Assembly (NCBI RefSeq): GCF_002119765.1
Contig: NZ_CP021112.1
Location: 3,652,501-3,716,500, forward strand
Origin: Pseudorhodoplanes sinuspersici
Lineage (GTDB): Bacteria > Pseudomonadota > Alphaproteobacteria > Rhizobiales > Xanthobacteraceae
Length of the DNA stretch: 64,000 nucleotides
Direction of reading: 5' to 3'
Shown here: in pieces, positions 56,401 to 64,000 of the stretch
Layout: each line of letters starts with the position of its first letter
How positions within the stretch are numbered: position 1 is the stretch's first letter
Program-made: the position numbers and the translations under genes
The notes under the pieces: generated by a model
What the model was told of the DNA's origin: nothing
What the model saw: the letters and a program-made list of their open reading frames with translations, nothing else
Database searches by the model: none

Positions 56401-58973
56401 ATCAGGCGAGAGGCGGTTTCGGAACGTTCCGACAACAGGTGCGCGGCGGCATTGCTTGTGCCGGTGACGAGTTCGGCAACCTTGCTGACGCGATCGGTGA
56501 TCATGTCCACCGCCAGCTTGGTGCGCGTTTCCATCGTCTGCGCCGCCGAATCCGAACGGTCGGTGAGAAGCTGCGCCGCTTCGGCGGAACGGCCGGTGAG
56601 GAGTTCCGCCACCTCGGCCGAACGATCCGTCAAAAGCTGGGCCATTGCTGTCGAGCGCTCAGTCAGCAGTTGCGCGACAATGTCGGACCGTTCGCTGAGC
56701 AACTGAGCGGCTGCACCGCTCTTGGCTTCGACCTGCTCGGTGACCTGATTGATGCGGTTTGCCAACGCATCGGCCGCCGCGCGGCCGCGCGTTTCAAGCT
56801 GCTGGGTGACATTTTCGGTGCGGCCGATCAGCAATTCCTCAAATTTGCCGATGCGGGTATCGAGCGTGGTTGCAATTTCCTGCGCGCGATTGCCGAGAAC
56901 GCCATCGATCTCCTGGCTCTTCGCCGCGATCGTATCGGCAAGGCTTGCGCCGCGCGAATTGATCGTGTTGGTCACGTCGTTGATGCGCGTATCCAGCGCT
57001 GCGACAACTTCCTTGCCACCTTCGGCGAGGGTCTTGGCGATCTCGAGAACGCGTCCGCCGAGCGCGTCGTTTAACGTCTGGGTGCGGCTGTCGAGCGCCT
57101 CCTGGAAGCGGACGAGACGCAGGTCGAGCGCATCGGTGATTTCGCCGGTCTTGTTGCCGATACGGCTGTCGAAATTGTCGATGCTGGCGCGGATCGTGTC
57201 GGAGACGGTCTGGGTGCGATCGCCGAGCCGTTCGACGAGTTCGGCACCATGCAGCTTCACGGTGCGGTCGAATTCGCCGAGATGGCGGGTGATCAGGTTT
57301 CCGAGCGACGAGGAGTCGTTGGCGATGCGCTCGGCGAGGGCGGCGCCGTCCTGATTGAAGATTTCCTCGAACGACTGCAGACGGGCGCCGAGCATCTCCC
57401 GCAGGGCGTCGCCACGGGTGCCGATGGTGCGGGCAATGGTGTCGGCCGACACGCTGAAAGTTTCCATCGCTTCGTCGCTGCGCGACAGGATAGCATCGGT
57501 GATGTTTGCCCCCGCCTGCTCGAATTTCTTGACGACGTCGTCGCCACGCAGGGTGAGATCGAGGATCAGGGAATCGCCCGTTGCTTGCAACGCCGAACTC
57601 ACCTCATCGCTGCGCAGCGCAATGGCTTCGGCAGCCTGCGATGACGTATCCAGCAATTGCGCGGAGATCTCCTGCGAACGATCGCCCATCAATTCGGTGA
57701 TGGCCGTCGCGCGCCGGGAGAAATCGTCCGTCACATTGGCGAGCCGAAGCTGCATCATCTCCATGAGATTCTGCGACAGCATGTCGAATTCGTCGGCGAC
57801 GTTTTCGGTCTTGAAGGCGAGGCTGGCATTGAGCCGTTCGGTCGCGGTATCGATCGCGTTGGTCGTGGCGTTGCCGGAATTTTCGATCGAGCTTGCTGCG
57901 GCCAGGCTGATATTTTCGACGGCTTGCACCGTTTCCTGCGCGGTGCGCTCCAGACGCTCCAGAATTTCACCGCCACGCTCGCCGAGATGGGCCAGCATCT
58001 CGTCGCTGATGCGGCTGAGAGCGGCAGCGATATGTTCGCTCTTTTCCGTCAGATCGCGGGTGATGCCTTCGGTCGCGGAACTGACCTGCGAGGCGACCTG
58101 ATCGCTGATGCCGGTGATGTCCTGATTAAGGTCGAGATGGACGCCGGTGATGGCGTTGCGTACCTGCTCGGCCTGACCGATCAGGCTGTCACGCTGTGCG
58201 GCCAGATCGTCGAGCAGGCCACGAATACGAACTTCGTTGTCGTTGTAAGCGCGTTCGAGTGCGGCAACTTCGTTCTGCACAAGCGATTCGAGTTCGGCTG
58301 CGCGCGCCAAGGCCCGTTCAACGCCATCACCCATCGCCGCCACTTCGCGACGAATGGCTTGACCGACGGTGACGAGGGATTCTCGCGCGACGCCTTCCGG
58401 TTCCGACAGGCGTATTGCGACTTCGGACATCGAATGCGTAAGGACGCGCATCTCCTGCGAGCGGGCGACCATATGCGCAATGGCGAAGAAGAAACCGAGC
58501 GGCGCGACGAAGGTCACTACAAGCGCAATCAGGGCAGGTGCAAAATTCTGCTGGAGCTGCGGCAGGAAGGACATCGCCAATATGGCGGCAAGCACCACCC
58601 AGACCGCGGATGCGATGCTGGCCATCACGTAATATTTTCGGAATGACGGCTGTGCCTGCGCCGCTTGAAGAATATGAGCCGCCGACCGCCAGTCGTCATT
58701 GGCAGGACGGCCGGGCTCGACATCGAGTGAATTGTCTTCGATGAAGAGTTCGTCTTCGAACTTGCCGGATGGTTGGGGCGCGGCGGGACGCCGAGGCTCG
58801 GCCGCGCTCGGCTGTTCGGCGATAGGGGCGCGCGGTGCAGGCGGTGTCGGAGGCGTCGAACGGGAGGCAGCGACGGCGGCTTTCCTTTCCGCATCCCTGA
58901 CGTTCAGCGCCTCCTGAATGGCGGACATTGCCGCCTCGGTCGGATCCTGAACTTTTCTGGAATTATTTGACAT
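53430..58973 (-). CDS. Giant coiled-coil membrane protein, GPR/RgsE-like polar growth protein
   Basis: The 1,847-residue protein has a cytoplasmic Pro/Ala-rich N-terminus and two helices (about 115-137 and 144-170). Over 1,300 residues of alanine-rich amphipathic helix follow, then a Pro/Gln linker and a conserved-looking C-terminal domain (about the last 110 residues, ending VYTMLAHAAGRFD). The rod contains hendecad repeats: AQLLTERS-type 11-residue units near 750-815 and 22-residue units (EGRTRSATDLLIERAQSLAEQV) near 880-1,140, like apolipoprotein A/E helices. This architecture matches the growth-pole ring protein GPR of Agrobacterium and RgsE of Sinorhizobium, which organise polar peptidoglycan synthesis. 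Similarity is by architecture, not alignment. ATG 58973 is preceded by GAGGCGG. An upstream GTG (58988) is less likely. Confidence 0.78.
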   Translation of the reverse strand: MSNNSRKVQDPTEAAMSAIQEALNVRDAERKAAVAASRSTPPTPPAPRAPIAEQPSAAEPRRPAAPQPSGKFEDELFIEDNSLDVEPGRPANDDWRSAAHILQAAQAQPSFRKYYVMASIASAVWVVLAAILAMSFLPQLQQNFAPALIALVVTFVAPLGFFFAIAHMVARSQEMRVLTHSMSEVAIRLSEPEGVARESLVTVGQAIRREVAAMGDGVERALARAAELESLVQNEVAALERAYNDNEVRIRGLLDDLAAQRDSLIGQAEQVRNAITGVHLDLNQDITGISDQVASQVSSATEGITRDLTEKSEHIAAALSRISDEMLAHLGERGGEILERLERTAQETVQAVENISLAAASSIENSGNATTNAIDTATERLNASLAFKTENVADEFDMLSQNLMEMMQLRLANVTDDFSRRATAITELMGDRSQEISAQLLDTSSQAAEAIALRSDEVSSALQATGDSLILDLTLRGDDVVKKFEQAGANITDAILSRSDEAMETFSVSADTIARTIGTRGDALREMLGARLQSFEEIFNQDGAALAERIANDSSSLGNLITRHLGEFDRTVKLHGAELVERLGDRTQTVSDTIRASIDNFDSRIGNKTGEITDALDLRLVRFQEALDSRTQTLNDALGGRVLEIAKTLAEGGKEVVAALDTRINDVTNTINSRGASLADTIAAKSQEIDGVLGNRAQEIATTLDTRIGKFEELLIGRTENVTQQLETRGRAAADALANRINQVTEQVEAKSGAAAQLLSERSDIVAQLLTERSTAMAQLLTDRSAEVAELLTGRSAEAAQLLTDRSDSAAQTMETRTKLAVDMITDRVSKVAELVTGTSNAAAHLLSERSETASRLINESSGTAAQMMEARTKLVADFLLDRAEKMTSQIEGRTRAAAEALTEHTNTLAEQVEGHTKAAGEFLSDRTENAVLQFEGRTRSATDLLIERAQSLAEQVEGRAKTAGEFLTERADTASMNVESRVRTASDVLIERTHGLAEQVEGRARAAGEFLSERAEAAAQHIENRTKATTDLLADRTHAIAEQVEGRTKTAADMLAERAHTLSHQVETRTKAAGDLLLEWTENAASQVESRTRTASEALAERSEKIAQQIESRTYAVVDLLTSRSDAVTNQIETRSKSAADTLNAKMAEMAESVRTNSSDAEKSLTALTASSTEALRAATGEVERVLSAVSTSIGSTLKQSSTEVERTLLGVSAEVSRGFTGKANEIAIAVSSRAAEMTRILDTNSSTLLAALSAKSQEFTGEVQKATQSAVSAIEAKGFDFTRTMLDNSNELARLINDAGETATTKVNHTLRSLQDNTREAIEQSQRVTTESMSLILENQAKLRNESTTLFERMREANVLLHEVLTGAHDNMGAIESTLNSRISEFANVINDVTERSGLAGERMSSHIASFRSDTANVVENLSGLVSQFDQHGRTLALAVEAVEKSNQRTEDVVSDRRTTLENLIATLDLKSEDLEQRLERFTALLDQSLHGAEARAREIGRVIAETATSGTRTIAEQFDLIRETTEEERKRTSDAMRSIYEQSASEVDAMFRQSSDRFNETLAGMKKMAAEMKSQLEQTRAELKRGIMELPQETAENAAQMRRVIVDQIEALAELNRIVSRHGRNLDVAEQRREPVLAVVGGRNEPARPQARQAEPAAPQAVMTPPPPPPAPRRPEMHGPAQPQPPGPRGGTPAGNQGWLTDLLHRAGEEAHEGPQQPQRGRQGPPPPRQAIDSLDALSVDIARMVEHDVAVDMWDRYNRGERNAFTRQLYTMHGQRAFDDMRNRYRGDRNFRQTVDRYIAEFERLLEDVSRDDRGGQAMVRTYLTSETGKVYTMLAHAAGRFD

Positions 58974-59335
58974 GTTTTGCCGCCTCACCTGACGCCACTA
59001 ACAGAAGCGAAGTTCCGCCGCCCGGTCAGGCATTCTCCCCCGAGCAGCATGTCCCGCTTAAAGACTACGCCGCGTCACTATCCTAACGGCTTGCCGGATC
59101 GAATAGAATATCGGCTTTTAAGCCCTTTTTAATCATCGTTAATTTGTGTGGCAGCAATCTGTGCAATTTTGGCACAGAAGGTTCCCGGGAACCGTCGTGC
59201 CCCTGCGCCGTTCATTAACCACCGTGACGGTTCGCCGGCTGAAATGGCCGCCGCTCAACGAGTTTTTACCTCGCTTTGGCCGATTCCGGGTCAAACTCAT
59301 CCGATAAGAGCCGAAGAGCTCTGGGAGGCAGTTTT
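58974..59335. other. Divergent promoter region between giant gene and Hpt gene
   Basis: The 362-base region has no gene. It contains AT-rich DNA around 59095-59150 with a CtrA-like box and a G-rich ribosome site (GGGAGG) just before the Hpt gene. It must carry promoters for both genes. Confidence 0.6.
59118..59142. promoter_or_regulatory. CtrA-like TTAA-N7-TTAA box with a third TTAA
   Basis: TTAA at 59118-59121 and 59129-59132 are separated by exactly seven bases, the CtrA spacing. A third TTAA at 59139-59142 follows after six. The site lies 145 bases from the giant gene start and 194 from the Hpt gene start. CtrA controls cell-cycle and polar genes in this class, so both genes are reasonable targets. 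Confidence 0.5.
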
Positions 59336-59725
59336 ATGGTCGAACGGACCCCCGCGGGCCTGAAAACCGTGCTGGCGCCGCCGATTGTACCGGCTCAGCG
59401 CCCGATTGATCTGGTGCATTTGTCCCGCATGACGCTGGACGATCGCGCGCTCGAGCGCGAAGTCCTGGCGCTGTTCGATCGCCAGATGCTGCTGATGATG
59501 GAGCGGATCGGCTCGTCGACGCCCGACGTTGCCGCCGCCGCCGCGCACACCCTGAAAGGGTCGGCGACCGGCATCGGCGCCTGGCAGGTTGCCAATGCGG
59601 CAGCCGCCGTCGAGACCGCTGCAAAGGATGGGGATAAATTCTCCTGGCAGCAACGGGTGGCCGGTCTTGATCAAGCCGTGCGCGATGCGCGCTGCGGAAT
59701 ATCCGAGCTGCTGCAGGCGGGTTGA
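59336..59725 (+). CDS. Hpt-domain histidine phosphotransfer protein
   Basis: The 129-residue protein has an Hpt four-helix pattern with the phospho-acceptor His71 in [28 protein letters not shown]. This matches the HxLKGSA consensus of Hpt domains. It would accept a phosphate from a response regulator or hybrid kinase and pass it on. The partner proteins are not in the window. It is preceded by GGGAGG and lies opposite the giant polar-growth gene with a CtrA-like box between, so it may belong to the cell-cycle phosphorelay. Confidence 0.87.
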   Translation: MVERTPAGLKTVLAPPIVPAQRPIDLVHLSRMTLDDRALEREVLALFDRQMLLMMERIGSSTPDVAAAAAHTLKGSATGIGAWQVANAAAAVETAAKDGDKFSWQQRVAGLDQAVRDARCGISELLQAG

Positions 59726-59891
59726 TAAACCGCGCCAATACGCTCCACGCGCGACTAGACTATGTGGATATCGGGGCTTTTGCCGCGATGCTGGCGCATT
59801 TCATGCGATGCGCTATATAGCAGTTCCAATCTCACGGATCCCCTGCTGGCGATGCCAGCGTTCCCCTTCAAGAGGCAGGTTTCAAGCCGCA

Positions 59892-60212
59892 ATGGCCAAG
59901 ATTACGTTTATCGATCATGGAGGCGAAAGCCGCACCGTCGACGCCGAAAATGGCGCCACCGTCATGGAAACTGCGATCAAGAACGGTATTCCCGGCATCG
60001 AAGCGGAATGCGGCGGTGCTTGTGCCTGCGCGACCTGCCATGTTTATGTGGATGAAGCTTGGACCGAGGTCGTTGGCGCACCGTCGCCGATGGAAGAGGA
60101 CATGCTGGATTTCGGCTTCGACGTGAAACCGAATTCGCGCCTCTCGTGCCAGATCAAGGTCACCGACCAGCTCGACGGGCTGGTGCTGCGGACGCCCGAG
60201 CGTCAGGCCTGA
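59892..60212 (+). CDS. [2Fe-2S] ferredoxin, adrenodoxin type (first copy)
   Basis: The 106-residue ferredoxin has the vertebrate/bacterial adrenodoxin-type ligand spacing C40-x5-C46-x2-C49 in [14 protein letters not shown] and a fourth ligand C86 in SRLSCQIKV. The C-terminus ends with [12 protein letters not shown]. It carries single electrons, for example for cytochrome P450 or Fe-S assembly. It is nearly collinear with the next gene (same spacing, same SRLSCQIK), so they are a tandem duplication. ATG 59892 matches the family start [11 protein letters not shown]. The longer frame upstream is not conserved-looking. Confidence 0.95.
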   Translation: MAKITFIDHGGESRTVDAENGATVMETAIKNGIPGIEAECGGACACATCHVYVDEAWTEVVGAPSPMEEDMLDFGFDVKPNSRLSCQIKVTDQLDGLVLRTPERQA

Positions 60213-60234
60213 CTCTTTTCGGTTGCGGCCGGCG

Positions 60235-60558
60235 ATGTCCAAAATCACGTTCATTGAGCATGACGGCACCGTCCATGAGGTGGAGGCCGAGACCGGCGAG
60301 ACCGTGATGGAAGCCGCGATGCGCGGCGGGGTCTCCGGCATCGTTGCCGAGTGTGGCGGGTCCTGTACCTGTGCCACCTGCCACGTTTATGTCGACGAGG
60401 CCTGGCTCGACAAGACCGGCGAACGCTCGCCGGACGAGGAAGATCAACTCGACAATGCCTACGATGTGCGCGCAAATTCGCGGCTATCGTGCCAGATCAA
60501 AATAAGCGAAGAACTCGACGGGCTGCTGGTGCGCACTCCGAGTTATCAGGGCAGGTGA
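60235..60558 (+). CDS. [2Fe-2S] ferredoxin, adrenodoxin type (second copy)
   Basis: The 107-residue ferredoxin has C40-x5-C46-x2-C49 in [14 protein letters not shown] and C86 in SRLSCQIKI, like its neighbour 22 bases upstream. The two differ mainly between residues 55 and 80 ([18 protein letters not shown] against [18 protein letters not shown]), the face that usually docks redox partners. This suggests different partners. A reductase gene follows after 22 bases, so both ferredoxins could be reduced by it. The start ATG 60235 is set by the alignment with the first copy. Confidence 0.95.
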   Translation: MSKITFIEHDGTVHEVEAETGETVMEAAMRGGVSGIVAECGGSCTCATCHVYVDEAWLDKTGERSPDEEDQLDNAYDVRANSRLSCQIKISEELDGLLVRTPSYQGR

Positions 60559-60562
60559 TTGA

Positions 60563-61624
<1,062 letters not shown>

Positions 61625-61648
61625 TGCGTTCAAGGCCATGTCGGTTCG

Positions 61649-63754
61649 TTGAATAAGCCGCTAAAAACTTTTGACACCTCCGGCGTGTCTGTTGCGGAGC
61701 ATCGTCTCCGTTATCGACCGGAAATCGACGGCCTGCGAGCGGTGGCCGTCGTTCCGGTTATTTTTTTTCATGCTGGCTTCACTGGGTTTTCTGGCGGATT
61801 TGTCGGCGTCGACATTTTCTTTGTGATCAGCGGCTATCTGATCACCTCGATCATTGTCGCCGAACTCGAGGCCGGACATTTCTCTCTTCGCGCTTTCTAT
61901 GAGCGGCGCGCGCGCAGAATTCTGCCGGCGCTTTTTCTTGTGACTTTGACCTGCATCCCGTTTGCGCTCATGTGGATGCCGCCCGAGCAACTCAAATCAT
62001 TCGGCAAAAGCGTGGTCGCCGTCGCGCTTTTTGTGTCGAACATATTTTTCTGGTCGGAAGCTGGCTATTTCACCGCAGCCGTCGATGAGAAACCGCTCCT
62101 GCACACGTGGAGCCTCGCGATTGAAGAACAATATTATCTCATCTTCCCGCTCTTGATGATTTTGTGCTGGCCTTTGGGATCGCGGCGCATCGTTCTGCTG
62201 ATTTTTCTGTCGATCATCCCGAGCTTTGCCCTGGCGCAGGTTGGATCGTATCGCTGGCCAGATGCGACCTTCTTCCTGATCTTTTCGCGAAGCTGGGAAC
62301 TGGCGATCGGCGGCCTGATCGCCTTTTATCTCAAGGCGCCCATGGCGAGTGGCCGGGTCATTCGCGAATTGATGAGTTTCATCGGCATCGGTCTGATCGT
62401 GTGGGCGATCATATTTTACAGCGGCAAAACACCGTATCCCGGGATTTATGCTCTGACGCCCACGCTTGGCGCGGCCTTGATCATTGTATTTGCGGCTCCT
62501 GGAACGATCCTCGGCACCATCTTATCGATGCGGCCTTTGGTTAGTATCGGCCTAATCAGCTACAGCCTCTATTTGTGGCATCAACCGCTTCTGGCCTTTT
62601 CCCGCGTGATTTTTTCCGGGCGGCAATCGACACCACTTCTCCTTGGTTTGATCGCGCTTTGTGTTGTGCTGTCGTATTTGTCGTGGCGCTTTATCGAAAA
62701 GCCGGCCCGCAAGGTCGTTTTCCGTCCTTCCATCATGGCCGGGGCTGCTATCGCGTCGGTTCTGGTTGCCGGCCTGGGTCTTCTGGCCGCCTATGGCAAT
62801 ATTGGCCGGAGCTTCACTCCGGTTCAGCTTGCGCAGATGGCACCGCCGAATGCGAACCGGGATCCGCGTCTGTTGACGTGCCCGCCTGCGCCGGGGAGCC
62901 GACATGATTTTCGCGCCTGCAGCCAAAATCCCGCCCTGAAACGCAAGGCCGTTCTGTATGGCGATTCCCATGCCGGGGCATTGTATCTCGATTTGGCTGC
63001 AGCCTTGTCACAACACGGCATCGACCTCGTATTGCTCAGAAACGGAGAAAGAGGAGCGAGGCGTTTCGAATGCCAGCCGCTTCCTGGAAATTTTCGTTAT
63101 GGGCAATTCGAGCCCGACATGAAGGCGCGATGTGCCGATCAGGAACGCGAGGTCGCTCGAATAGCGAACGTGCTTGGTGCGGAATATCTGTTCGTTTCAT
63201 TGCGCTATACTTTCCGTCTTTTTCCCGCAACCGGTGCTGTCGACGAATTGGAATATGACAACGGAGAGGGCGGTGTCGGTGATGAAGGGTTTCGGCAATA
63301 TTTCGTTCTTGGCACGAAGGGCGAGGTCTCGTTCAGCGCTGAGGATAAATTTACGGCGACTACGAATGCTTTCCGGTCTTTGATCGATTTATTTAGTGGG
63401 CGGACCGTGCTGGTCGGACCGGTGCCCGAGGTGGGATGGCGTGTGGAGAACCGCAACCGTTCCAGTATTTTGCTGTTTGGCGCCGCCGAACAGACGATTT
63501 CAACAGACTATGTTCGTTTCAAGCAGCGCAACCAGTTCGCCAATAGGATTTTGCAGAACATCGAGGGGCACAAGGGCGCGCTCCTCGTTCAACCGTCCGA
63601 TGTGTTTTGCGATCGCTTGGTTGCCGGCAGGTGTGTTGCGCAACTCAATGCCGTTCCGCTCTATCGAGACGACGATCATCTCGCCTATGATGGCGCGAAG
63701 ATGCTGTCGCGCTATATCGTCGAACAGCTCCAGGCCCGAAATGCACTGCGGTAA
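61649..63754 (+). CDS. Acyltransferase-3 / SGNH two-domain O-acyltransferase
   Basis: The 701-residue protein has an N-terminal acyltransferase-3 membrane domain (YRPEIDGLRAVAVVPVIFFHAGF, GGFVGVDIFFVISGYLI, YERRARRILPALF, LLHTWSLAIEEQYYLIFP; about ten helices to residue 375). A C-terminal extracytoplasmic SGNH domain has GDSHAGALY near residue 438 and DDDHLAYDGA near 674. It moves acetyl or acyl groups onto a surface polysaccharide or peptidoglycan. The frame opens with TTG 61649, with no ATG before the signature. GTG 61685 is an alternative. It lies 25 bases after the reductase gene. The gene at the left edge is a relative. Confidence 0.88.
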   Translation: MNKPLKTFDTSGVSVAEHRLRYRPEIDGLRAVAVVPVIFFHAGFTGFSGGFVGVDIFFVISGYLITSIIVAELEAGHFSLRAFYERRARRILPALFLVTLTCIPFALMWMPPEQLKSFGKSVVAVALFVSNIFFWSEAGYFTAAVDEKPLLHTWSLAIEEQYYLIFPLLMILCWPLGSRRIVLLIFLSIIPSFALAQVGSYRWPDATFFLIFSRSWELAIGGLIAFYLKAPMASGRVIRELMSFIGIGLIVWAIIFYSGKTPYPGIYALTPTLGAALIIVFAAPGTILGTILSMRPLVSIGLISYSLYLWHQPLLAFSRVIFSGRQSTPLLLGLIALCVVLSYLSWRFIEKPARKVVFRPSIMAGAAIASVLVAGLGLLAAYGNIGRSFTPVQLAQMAPPNANRDPRLLTCPPAPGSRHDFRACSQNPALKRKAVLYGDSHAGALYLDLAAALSQHGIDLVLLRNGERGARRFECQPLPGNFRYGQFEPDMKARCADQEREVARIANVLGAEYLFVSLRYTFRLFPATGAVDELEYDNGEGGVGDEGFRQYFVLGTKGEVSFSAEDKFTATTNAFRSLIDLFSGRTVLVGPVPEVGWRVENRNRSSILLFGAAEQTISTDYVRFKQRNQFANRILQNIEGHKGALLVQPSDVFCDRLVAGRCVAQLNAVPLYRDDDHLAYDGAKMLSRYIVEQLQARNALR

Positions 63755-63794
63755 TCTGCCTGCCGCGGAGTGGCTTCTTCGCGTTGAACGCCGA

Positions 63795-64000
63795 TTAGCG
63801 CGTTGCCGGCGGCATGAGGAGCGGCAAGAGGGGCTCGACGCGAATCTGTTGCGGCGCAGGCAGCTCGAGCAGAGCCCGCAAGACCGGCAGCGCCGCATCG
63901 GCCATCGCAGCATGGCCTTCCGCCGTCGGATGGACCGCGCCGCCATAGACGGCGCTGGTCGCGCCCCAGGTGGCATCATGCAGATCGCTCGGCTGCAGCG
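63795..64000 (-). CDS. GDSL/SGNH-type hydrolase, N-terminal part beyond the window
   Basis: Reading the reverse strand from the right edge gives 67 codons ending at TAA (63797-63795). The stretch AVYGGAVHPTAEGHAAMADAALP contains an HPTxxGH pattern like block V of SGNH/GDSL hydrolases, where the histidine is catalytic. A proline-rich tail follows. The N-terminal GDSL serine block is outside the window. It could act on O-acyl groups, as the neighbouring acyltransferase adds them, but that is speculation. Confidence 0.55.
   Translation of the reverse strand, partial: LQPSDLHDATWGATSAVYGGAVHPTAEGHAAMADAALPVLRALLELPAPQQIRVEPLLPLLMPPATR

Noticed and set aside
53430-58973. Methyl-accepting chemotaxis receptor identity for the giant protein
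   Set aside because: The rod is alanine-rich with heptad/hendecad pattern like receptors, but no conserved signalling hairpin tip or HAMP domain is present.

Overview
The window looks like part of a chromosome of an alphaproteobacterium of the order Hyphomicrobiales (Rhizobiales), most likely a Nitrobacteraceae/Xanthobacteraceae-type organism. This is inferred from the GC-rich coding style, a giant GPR/RgsE-like polar-growth protein, a DUF1236 secreted protein, two Bug-type solute-binding proteins, a probable gnnA-gnnB pair (amide-type lipid A sugar), CtrA-like TTAA-N7-TTAA boxes and several families of short palindromic intergenic repeats. I saw no rRNA, tRNA, CRISPR array, transposase or phage gene.

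Layout. 1-3.6 kb is a visibly AT-richer accessory edge: an acyltransferase cut by the left end, a truncated methyltransferase and a 2-oxoglutarate dioxygenase-like gene. 3.6-15.4 kb is a co-directional envelope-sugar cluster: asparagine synthase, GT4 glycosyltransferase, nucleotide-sugar dehydrogenase, sugar epimerase, mannose-1-P guanylyltransferase/isomerase, transaldolase, GnnA/GnnB-like dehydrogenase and aminotransferase, and the MurJ flippase. 15.6-20 kb is an RND efflux pair. 20-24 kb is a molybdenum hydroxylase large subunit without its usual small subunits, followed by two c-type cytochromes. 24-31 kb holds transporters, a lone Lrp-type effector domain, two HupE/UreJ proteins, a flavin monooxygenase, a Bug protein, a TPP riboswitch with a short leader ORF and thiD, and an FAH-family hydrolase.

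31.3-35.3 kb is repeat-rich, with small secreted or membrane proteins. 35.4-43.2 kb carries two MFS transporters, an aldo/keto reductase, LysR and AraC regulators and a second Bug protein. 43.4-46.3 kb is an mlaEFD-type lipid transport operon. 46.4-53.3 kb holds a dipeptide epimerase, a COG3904-like protein, an unusual SDR, a ceramide-glucosyltransferase-like GT, an LpxH-like phosphoesterase, a CHAD protein and a threonine dehydratase. 53.4-59.7 kb has the 1,847-residue coiled-coil protein divergent from an Hpt phosphotransfer protein, with a CtrA-like box between them. 59.9-61.6 kb is two tandem [2Fe-2S] ferredoxins plus a ferredoxin-NADP reductase. The window ends with a full acyltransferase-SGNH gene and the tail of a GDSL-type hydrolase.

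The main theme is the cell envelope: sugar nucleotide synthesis, flippase, lipid A sugar, phospholipid transport, peptide recycling, O-acylation and polar growth. The points most worth a second look are the CTG-started acyltransferase, the TPP aptamer that contains the ribosome binding site of a 27-codon ORF coupled to thiD, the giant hendecad-repeat protein with its CtrA-like divergent promoter, the lone molybdenum hydroxylase with two cytochromes, and the two copies of a composite palindromic repeat, one of which supplies the stop codon of the giant gene.
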